DNA of 33,704 bases, taken from Candidatus Aminicenantes bacterium (GTDB taxonomy: Bacteria > Acidobacteriota > Aminicenantia > UBA2199). This document shows, one piece after another, positions 11,736 to 17,450 of the stretch. The first letter of the stretch is position 1. Each line of letters starts with the position of its first letter. The DNA lies in assembly GCA_011049425.1 (NCBI GenBank), contig DSBM01000050.1, positions 1 to 33,704 on the forward strand, given 5' to 3'. The translations under genes and the position numbers were made by a program. A model generated the notes under the pieces. The model saw nothing but the letters and a program-made list of their open reading frames with translations, had not been told where the DNA came from and searched no databases.

Positions 11736-12687
11736 TGAGCACACTGTCTATGCGTAATTCCCGCCCGTGCAAAAGATTCTTGCCGATCCTCAGGATTTCA
11801 AGGCGGATGCGCGGAGTAATGTGAATCCTGGGGCGACCCTGTACCGCGCTCAGTTTCTTCCATACCTTGGGCTCGCTTTCCACGTATCCCGCATAGCTGA
11901 GGTGGACATCCAGGTGCTTGCGGCACAGGCTGAGTATGGAAAAGCCGTGTTGCACCTCATCGATGCTGGTTAAGTGGTTGAGAACCAGATGCACTCGTGG
12001 GGGAGAGGGAACCTGCCGGGTGGAAGCGCCACGGCGTCCGATTACAGCCGGCAAATAGTGACGCAGATCATTCAAATCCACGATCTCTTCCCTGGGGCGT
12101 TCTTCCCAGATGTTTTCAGCCTGAAGGGACAAACTTTCCCGGGCGAGCCAGCGGTTGATGGTGTGAAACCGCAGTGCCCGGCAGAATTGAAAAAAGTTCT
12201 CTAGTGCGGGCATTTCGGGCAAGGTGACCGCAATGGATTCATGCGCGGAGAGAAACAGGTCCAGAATCTCAGGAGCCATCCCACCCCCCAGGTCCATGAT
12301 TACCAATTCCGCGTCGAGTTCCGCCATCTGGGCGCAAAGCCTTTCCATTTTGACGTGCGTGAAAGCCGGCAACGGCCGGGTACCCGCGTTGCCGAATACA
12401 ATACGCAGGTTGTTGACCTGTGTACGATGAAGACATTCTACGAGGGGTTTTTCTCCATACAGGCAGTCCGCAAAGGCCGGAGTGCGATGGGCCAGACCCA
12501 GCAAACCGTGCACCCCCGCTCCCTGCGGGTCCGCATCCACCAGCACCACTGATCGGCCGCGTGAAGCCTGGGTAATAGCCAGTTGTGAAGCCAGGAACGA
12601 TTTCCCGGTACCGCCTTTTCCACCGCAAACAGCCCACACCCGCGGACCCGGGGAATCAGGCATTTTTCCAGTTGTGTCTGAAAACAT
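11728..12687 (-). CDS. ParA/MinD-like P-loop ATPase
   Basis: 319 residues with a deviant Walker A motif KGGTGKS (24-30), the switch segment VDADPQGAGVHGLLG (50-64) and a Walker B-like VIMDLGGG. Such ATPases dimerise on ATP and position cellular cargo (chromosomes, chemoreceptors, flagella, division sites). The C-terminal third, with repeated basic patches (RGRPRIHITPRIRLEILRIGK), is not typical of plasmid ParA and is closer to the FleN/Mrp-like chromosomal group often described only as MinD/ParA family. No adjacent parB or minC is present; instead it overlaps a J-like/HTH gene, which is its most likely partner. It begins six bases after the DUF1573 gene. An internal ATG at 12663 is an alternative start. 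The cargo is unknown. Confidence 0.85.
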   Translation of the reverse strand: MFSDTTGKMPDSPGPRVWAVCGGKGGTGKSFLASQLAITQASRGRSVVLVDADPQGAGVHGLLGLAHRTPAFADCLYGEKPLVECLHRTQVNNLRIVFGNAGTRPLPAFTHVKMERLCAQMAELDAELVIMDLGGGMAPEILDLFLSAHESIAVTLPEMPALENFFQFCRALRFHTINRWLARESLSLQAENIWEERPREEIVDLNDLRHYLPAVIGRRGASTRQVPSPPRVHLVLNHLTSIDEVQHGFSILSLCRKHLDVHLSYAGYVESEPKVWKKLSAVQGRPRIHITPRIRLEILRIGKNLLHGRELRIDSVLNV

Positions 12688-12693
12688 ACCGCG

Positions 12694-13410
12694 TCAATCC
12701 GAAGCAACGACCTCGGGAGCGCCTGTCTCTGCAATGTCGGCATCTACCTTAACCACGGCCAGGCTTTGCCGGAATGCGTTGCTGCGGATTTTCAGGTAGG
12801 TGACAAAAGGGCCCGCGGCCATACCCTTCAGATGCAAAGTTACGCTGAGCGACTCTCCGGGGCCCACGGATTTCCCATCGAAACGGGGGCTGACCTCCGG
12901 TCCGTGAATCACCTCGATAATGCGCAGGGGCAGGGAGCCGGGATTGCGTATTTCAAAAGTCTGTTCGGCTTCTCCTCCCAGCGGCACCTTTTCGAAATGC
13001 AATCGATTCGGAGCCACCTCGATGCCGGCGTAGTTCTTCATGGTTACGATTCCAGTCAAACGCAGGCGCACATAAGCTTTCTTGGGGTCATTGGTAGAAA
13101 CAGTGAGGGTTTTGACCACGCGTCCCTGGTACCCGCGGGAATAAAACTTGACGGGAATGATGCCTTTCTCGCCAGGCTTAAAGGTTTTCTTTTCCAAGCT
13201 GGTCACCGTGCATCCACATGTGGACGTGATGTTTTTGATCTCCAGGATGTCGTTGCCCGTATTCGTAAATTCGAATTCCAGATCCACTATTTTGCCGCTG
13301 TCAACTTCGCCGAAATCCACCTGCTCTGAAGTAAACTCGATTCCGGCCTGTGCCGGGACCAGGACCGCACACACCAGGGCAACGGCGATTCCTGCTATGA
13401 ATTTTTTCAT
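12694..13410 (-). CDS. Secreted DUF1573 protein with Ig-like repeats
   Basis: 238 residues beginning with a clear signal peptide (MKKFIAGIAVALVCAVLVPA, cleavage likely after AQA). Two immunoglobulin-like beta domains follow, of the DUF1573/ASPM-SPD-2-Hydin type: the first contains VDFGEVDSGK and the family's CGCT motif (65-68), the second starts near LHFEKVPLGGEAEQTFEIRN. Proteins of this kind are common in the periplasm or on the surface of Bacteroidota and Acidobacteriota, with no settled function; the paired cysteines may be redox-active or bind metal. The start has GGAGG five bases upstream, placed inside the end of lpxD, and the ATGA overlap couples it to lpxD. Confidence 0.85.
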   Translation of the reverse strand: MKKFIAGIAVALVCAVLVPAQAGIEFTSEQVDFGEVDSGKIVDLEFEFTNTGNDILEIKNITSTCGCTVTSLEKKTFKPGEKGIIPVKFYSRGYQGRVVKTLTVSTNDPKKAYVRLRLTGIVTMKNYAGIEVAPNRLHFEKVPLGGEAEQTFEIRNPGSLPLRIIEVIHGPEVSPRFDGKSVGPGESLSVTLHLKGMAAGPFVTYLKIRSNAFRQSLAVVKVDADIAETGAPEVVASD

Positions 13411-14423
13411 TTTGCCTCCAATTCCTTTATTTGTTTTTCCAACTCACGGATTCGCGCATAGTAATCATCCAGGTTTCTCAATAATGCGTGCATACGGCGC
13501 CAGCCACGCAGGTCCATGTGGGGATTGCCGGCGATAATGCCACGCTTCTTGATGTGCCCGGAAACCCCGGTTTTCCCCGCGATCATGACACCGTCGGCAA
13601 TACGCAGATGGTCGGCGATTCCGACCTGGCCCCCCATGATCACATTGCGTCCGACATCAACGGAACCGGAGATACCCGTCAACGCCGATATGGTTGAACC
13701 GGAACCGATGCGACAATTGTGCCCCACCTGGACCAGGTTATCCAACTTCACGTGGTTTTCCAGTCGGGTTTCCTCAATGGTTGAGCGGTCAATGCAGGTG
13801 TTGGCGCCGATTTCACAATGGTCACCGATAATCACTTTTCCCTTTTGGGGAATTTTGCGTGGAATTCCCCCGGAATCCCGGGAAAAGCCGAATCCGTCAC
13901 TCCCGATCACCGCTCCGGCATGAATGATACAATGATCTCCGATGACGACTCCTTCACGGATCACCACGTTGGCATAAACCAGGCAGGAACGCCCGATCAC
14001 CGCGCCGGGATACACCACGCAACCGCTGTGGATCTCCGTATCGTCACCAATGGAGGCCGCGGCGCCCACTTCAACAAAAGCGCCAAGGCGCACGTTTTGA
14101 CCCAGCCGGGCGTCCACGTCAACGCGGGCGCTGTCATTCACTCCGGTGCAACAGGGCCGCGCCGGGAAAAAATGTTCAAGCAATTGCGCGAATGCCAGAT
14201 AAGGGTCGTCCACATAAACCAAGTTGGGATATTCGATGGGATTGTCCCGGGCTACGACCAAGGCTGCGGCTTGAATCGCGGACGGTTCCGCATCGCGTTT
14301 TGCCAGAAAAGCGATCTCGCTCGCTCCGGCCCGCTCCAGCGAGTTGACCCCGAGGACAGGCGTATTTGGATCCCCTTTTAATTCACCCCTCAGCAGGAAA
14401 CTGATTTCCATTAATGTGTTCAT
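13407..14423 (-). CDS. lpxD: UDP-3-O-(3-hydroxyacyl)glucosamine N-acyltransferase
   Basis: Third step of lipid A synthesis: transfers a 3-hydroxyacyl chain from acyl-ACP to the amino group of UDP-3-O-acyl-glucosamine. The 338-residue product has the N-terminal uridine-binding domain (about 1-100), a long left-handed beta helix of hexapeptide repeats (about 105-290) including GSDGFGFSRD and the catalytic histidine segment VGHNCRIGSG, and a C-terminal helical coiled coil (RELEKQIKELEAK). Its presence indicates an LPS-type outer membrane. It overlaps the YihY gene upstream and the DUF1573 gene downstream, each by four bases. No other lipid A gene adjoins it, which is unusual compared with the bam-lpxD-fabZ-lpxA clusters of Proteobacteria. 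Confidence 0.96.
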   Translation of the reverse strand: MNTLMEISFLLRGELKGDPNTPVLGVNSLERAGASEIAFLAKRDAEPSAIQAAALVVARDNPIEYPNLVYVDDPYLAFAQLLEHFFPARPCCTGVNDSARVDVDARLGQNVRLGAFVEVGAAASIGDDTEIHSGCVVYPGAVIGRSCLVYANVVIREGVVIGDHCIIHAGAVIGSDGFGFSRDSGGIPRKIPQKGKVIIGDHCEIGANTCIDRSTIEETRLENHVKLDNLVQVGHNCRIGSGSTISALTGISGSVDVGRNVIMGGQVGIADHLRIADGVMIAGKTGVSGHIKKRGIIAGNPHMDLRGWRRMHALLRNLDDYYARIRELEKQIKELEAK

Positions 14424-15274
14424 GGATTGCGATCCAGATTAAACGTCAGCTTCGCGCCATAGAGCAGTATGGCGGTTGAAGCTTCCATCCAGAAACCGAA
14501 AAGAATAATGGCGATAATGGGGCCCTGGATGCGACCGATAATGGACAAATTGACCAGGTAATACGCATAACCCCGCTTGACCACTTCCCACATCAACGAA
14601 GAAACCAGGGCCGCGATCCAGGCGGCACGGGTGCGGACATGTCGTTCGGGAATCCATTTGTAGAGCAAAAAGAAGAGGCTGAACGTGATGGCGACCGGCA
14701 ACAGGTATTTTAACAGGAATTGGTTGATCGATTCAATGAAAACCGGCGAAATGTGCTCAGCGATAAAGGTGTTGTGCTGAAACAATCCGGTCACGGTAGA
14801 GATGAATCCGGTCATGGCGAAAGAGGCCACGAAAAACAGGCCAATGAAAAACATCAGGGCGAATTCCTTGAAGCGCTTGAACAAAAAGCCCCGGGCCAAA
14901 CGGATGTGAAACATCTCGTTGACGAACTGAATGACCTTCTTAAACACCAGAATACCCAGGAACAGTGAAAGACCGATACCCAGGACACCGATCTGCTGGA
15001 TGGTACCCGAAAATTCCTTGGCTTTAATAAAAAAATCCGGCGAGATCTTCGAGGTGAAGTCGGGAGAAAATGGGTAAAAGGAAGTCAGGTAACGGTCGGG
15101 ATTACCCAGAAATCGGGTAAAAAGAAAAGTAAGGAAGGTAAGTAAAAAGAGCGTGGAAAAAATCGAAAAATAGGCCAGTATACTGGCTTTATCCAGGCCG
15201 TCTTCCCGTAGAAAATCCTTCAGGGACTTCCACAGCGCGCGGGCGAACCGTTCCCATCTTTTACCAAGGGTCAT
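14420..15274 (-). CDS. YihY/BrkB-family inner-membrane protein
   Basis: 284 residues with six predicted membrane helices (for example ILAYFSIFSTLFLLTFLTFL, IGVLGIGLSLFLGILVF, FALMFFIGLFFVASFAM, LLPVAITFSLFFLLY) and the family's pattern of a short cytoplasmic N-terminal helix followed by a polar break. The C-terminal WIPERHVRTRAAWIAALVSSLMWEVVKRGYAYYL block is characteristic. The family was once labelled ribonuclease BN, which is incorrect; its true function is unknown, with transport or envelope roles proposed. It follows a strong hairpin after atpE and is coupled to lpxD by an ATGA overlap, consistent with an envelope role. Confidence 0.88.
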   Translation of the reverse strand: MTLGKRWERFARALWKSLKDFLREDGLDKASILAYFSIFSTLFLLTFLTFLFTRFLGNPDRYLTSFYPFSPDFTSKISPDFFIKAKEFSGTIQQIGVLGIGLSLFLGILVFKKVIQFVNEMFHIRLARGFLFKRFKEFALMFFIGLFFVASFAMTGFISTVTGLFQHNTFIAEHISPVFIESINQFLLKYLLPVAITFSLFFLLYKWIPERHVRTRAAWIAALVSSLMWEVVKRGYAYYLVNLSIIGRIQGPIIAIILFGFWMEASTAILLYGAKLTFNLDRNP

Positions 15275-15287
15275 TGATCTGAAACCG

Positions 15288-15316
15288 GGACGGGAGGGAT
15301 GCGATCCCTCCCGTCC
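15288..15316 (-). terminator. Strong hairpin downstream of atpE
   Basis: A perfect 13-bp inverted repeat (15288-15300 and 15304-15316) with a 3-base loop, 16 bases after the atpE stop and 13 bases before the YihY start. No T-run follows. No promoter is visible between the hairpin and the YihY gene, so it may be a partial terminator or an mRNA-end stabiliser that raises F0 expression over the genes beyond. Confidence 0.6.
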
Positions 15317-15332
15317 AGTGGGCCGGCTTTAC

Positions 15333-15677
15333 TCAGAAAGTGTACTTGCCCCATAAAACGAAAAAGATGATCAGGTCAATGAGCAGCACGTAAATCACCA
15401 GGGATTCGATCAGGGCCAGTCCGATAATCAGGACCGTGCGGATGTTATCTCCGGCAGCCGGGTTGCGCCCGATGTTGTCTGCGGCCGTGCGAATGGCTCT
15501 TGACTGCGCGAAAGCCGCCAGAATAGCCGTGAAGGCAAGGGCCAAAACTCCCACGACGATGGACCAAAGGAAAAGTGGTGTGGCATCGGCAACGTTGCGT
15601 ACCTCGGTCTCCGCCGCCGGCATGAGGGTCCCCATAACGGCAAAGGCGATTAGGGTCAACATTAATTTCTTTTTCAT
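15333..15677 (-). CDS. atpE: ATP synthase F0 subunit c, predicted sodium-binding
   Basis: 114 residues: an N-terminal hydrophobic presequence (MKKKLMLTLIAFAVMGTLMPA) that looks like a signal peptide, then the two c-ring helices joined by the polar loop GRNPAAGDN. The ion-carrying glutamate is Glu91. Gln58 in helix 1 and Ser92 and Tyr96 in helix 2 occupy the positions of Gln32, Ser66 and Tyr70 of the sodium-translocating c subunits of Propionigenium and Ilyobacter; the Gln-to-Glu spacing is 33 residues, as there. This predicts Na+ coupling, although Thr67 is replaced by Leu. AGGAGG precedes the ATG by seven bases. The gene follows atpB by 16 bases. Confidence 0.95.
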   Translation of the reverse strand: MKKKLMLTLIAFAVMGTLMPAAETEVRNVADATPLFLWSIVVGVLALAFTAILAAFAQSRAIRTAADNIGRNPAAGDNIRTVLIIGLALIESLVIYVLLIDLIIFFVLWGKYTF

Positions 15678-15693
15678 TTATGATCCTCCTGAA

Positions 15694-16413
15694 TTAATGC
15701 TCTGATTCCATTGCGCCGGCCAGGTAGATGGCCGACAGCATGACAAAAATAAAGGCCTGAAGCAAAGATGTGAACACGGCCATCCCCATCATGGGCAGGG
15801 GTGCGATAAACGGTACCAGCGAAGCGACAATAATGATAACCAGGTCCTCGCCGAAAATGTTGCCGAACAGACGCATGGACAAAGACAGGGGCCGCGAGAA
15901 GTGGGAAATCACTTCAATGGGGATGAAAAGCGGGGCCATCCACCACACGGGGCCGGCAAAGCTGCGTATGTATTTCAGTAAACCGTGCTTGCGGATGCCC
16001 TGGTAGTGGTAATAGAAAAAGATAAAAACCGCGCAGCCCACGGTAACGTTCAAGTTCGCCGTTGGCGATGCCAATTCCGGCAACAAGCCCAGAATATTGC
16101 AACTGGCGATAAACAGGCCGACCGTACCCAGTGCGGGGATAAAACGTCGCCCCTCCGGCCCGATCACGTCGTCCACCAGGGAGCGGAACCCGCGGTAGAT
16201 CATCTCCATGAATGCCTGCAACCGATTGGGAAACAAGTCAACGTGCCGGGCCCCCATCCGAAAAAGAAAGGTCAGGACAAGGGCAACGAGTATGGCCATC
16301 ACCACATGAGACGGGAGAATTTCATGGGTCTGGGGTTGAATGCCGAACAGGCCGAGTACACTTCGCAGCAGCCTGTTTATCCATTCAACGATGATTAACT
16401 CGTGTTCTTCCAT
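15694..16413 (-). CDS. atpB: ATP synthase F0 subunit a
   Basis: 239 residues, stator channel subunit of the F-type ATP synthase. The conserved arginine is seen in LSMRLFGNIFGE, followed by the last two helices with MAVFTSLLQAFIFVMLSAIYL, the typical a-subunit ending with its conserved glutamine. Five to six hydrophobic helices are present. GAGGAG stands eight bases before the ATG. The start overlaps the end of the AtpI-like gene by 29 bases. The F0 subunit b and F1 genes do not follow, so the ATP synthase genes are split between at least two loci. Confidence 0.95.
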   Translation of the reverse strand: MEEHELIIVEWINRLLRSVLGLFGIQPQTHEILPSHVVMAILVALVLTFLFRMGARHVDLFPNRLQAFMEMIYRGFRSLVDDVIGPEGRRFIPALGTVGLFIASCNILGLLPELASPTANLNVTVGCAVFIFFYYHYQGIRKHGLLKYIRSFAGPVWWMAPLFIPIEVISHFSRPLSLSMRLFGNIFGEDLVIIIVASLVPFIAPLPMMGMAVFTSLLQAFIFVMLSAIYLAGAMESEH

Positions 16414-16789
16414 GGGTCAGACTCCTCAGCAACTGAATACCTCCCTCGACAAGGACGGCCATCACCACAACCGAAAGACCCAACAGGAAAAATAATACCA
16501 CCTGCTCGGAAATGCGACTGGCGATGAGAAAGAACAACACAATTACAACCAACTTGGCCAGGGATACCATGAAAAAGGGGCCCATGCCCCGGCGCAACCG
16601 CATGTACCTATCGAGGGCTCGGGTCATCACCAGAAAACCCAGTTGGGCGATCAGAGCAGCCGAAAACGCAATTATACTACAAAGCCACGATCGAGTACAA
16701 GCAACGGCCGCGACCACAACCACAACCGTCAGGCCCGCTGAAATACGCAGGATCCGTTGAATCACGGCACGGGCACGATCACTTTTCAT
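16385..16789 (-). CDS. atpI: ATP synthase subunit I-like protein
   Basis: 134 residues, four hydrophobic helices (LTVVVVVAAVACT, LCSIIAFSAALIAQLGFLVM, MVSLAKLVVIVLFFLIA, VVLFFLLGLSVVVMAVLV) with short basic loops, in the position and with the size of the AtpI/UncI family that assists c-ring assembly or Mg2+/Ca2+ supply. Sequence similarity in this family is weak, so the call rests on topology and on its place between atpZ and atpB. It overlaps AtpZ by 11 bases and atpB by 29 bases. Confidence 0.75.
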   Translation of the reverse strand: MKSDRARAVIQRILRISAGLTVVVVVAAVACTRSWLCSIIAFSAALIAQLGFLVMTRALDRYMRLRRGMGPFFMVSLAKLVVIVLFFLIASRISEQVVLFFLLGLSVVVMAVLVEGGIQLLRSLTHGRTRVNHR

Positions 16790-17027
16790 GGCGTCGGGAA
16801 ACCTTGAACAGGTTGACGAACCCGGCGGCTACACCGTAAAGCACAAAGAGAATGGTGAAGATCGGAGCCGTACGCAACCATCGGTCCAGCATGTATCCCA
16901 TGCCGAAACCAACTGCAATGGAAACGGGAAACACCAATCCGACACTGGAGTAATCAACCCAACTGCGCCGGGATCGGCCGGCATCATCCCGGTTAACTAT
17001 CTGCCCCTTATCGTTGCGCTCAACCAT
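16779..17027 (-). CDS. atpZ: AtpZ/AtpI family small membrane protein
   Basis: 82 residues from the ATG at 17027 (a TTG at 17033 is in frame). It has a charged N-terminus, then two membrane helices separated by the family's YMLDRWLRTAPIFT segment: VGLVFPVSIAVGFGMGYMLD and TILFVLYGVAAGFVNLF. AtpZ-type proteins open many F0 operons and form a complex with AtpI. It lies seven bases after the acidic hypothetical gene; no strong ribosome binding site precedes it, so it probably depends on coupled translation. Confidence 0.85.
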   Translation of the reverse strand: MVERNDKGQIVNRDDAGRSRRSWVDYSSVGLVFPVSIAVGFGMGYMLDRWLRTAPIFTILFVLYGVAAGFVNLFKVSRRHEK

Positions 17028-17033
17028 ACCCAA

Positions 17034-17390
17034 TCAGAATGTATCATCATCCTCTTCAGTGCGGATATTATAACCATTGAAGTCGTCTTCCTCTTCATCG
17101 CGGCTGAAAGCATCATCGTCTTCAAAGTACTCCAACGCCTCTGCCTCTTCTTCTCCCAACTCTTCTCGGCGTTTGGCAATATGTTTAAAGAGTTCGTCTT
17201 CATCGTCAAAGCGTCTCAGATAATTGGCTTCCAGCTCGCTGTAGTGAAGTTCCAGGTAGTCTTCTTCAATGACACAAAACAACGACATCTGCTCATTGGT
17301 GTCGAGATTGCCGATTGAATCAATGACACGGGTTGAAGCTTCTTTCAGCGCGTCCAGCGTGATCCAGGAAAGGATCTCGATTTCCTGCAT
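17034..17390 (-). CDS. Hypothetical acidic protein, first gene of the F0 operon
   Basis: 118 residues, not recognised. It starts at the ATG at 17390 with GAGGAG six bases upstream. Residues 1-60 look like a small folded helical domain (EIEILSWITLDALKEASTRVIDSIGNLDTN); the last 50 are dominated by Asp and Glu, including runs such as EELGEEEAEALEYFEDDDAF and a DDD near the end. No membrane segment and no signal peptide. It is directly downstream of a good promoter and seven bases ahead of atpZ. It could be an assembly or regulatory factor for the ATP synthase, but position is the only hint. Confidence 0.8.
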   Translation of the reverse strand: MQEIEILSWITLDALKEASTRVIDSIGNLDTNEQMSLFCVIEEDYLELHYSELEANYLRRFDDEDELFKHIAKRREELGEEEAEALEYFEDDDAFSRDEEEDDFNGYNIRTEEDDDTF

Positions 17391-17420
17391 TGCCAACTCC
17401 TCTTACCAGATACAATTTAG

Positions 17421-17450
17421 TATTTAATGAGAGATTTTTCCATTTGTCAA
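17421..17450 (-). promoter_or_regulatory. Promoter of the F0 (atp) operon
   Basis: Minus strand TTGACA (17450-17445), an 18-base spacer and TAAATA (17426-17421). The consensus -35 box contains the TGA stop of the upstream UvrA-like gene (17449-17447). The leader before the ATG at 17390 would be about 25 bases. Confidence 0.7.
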
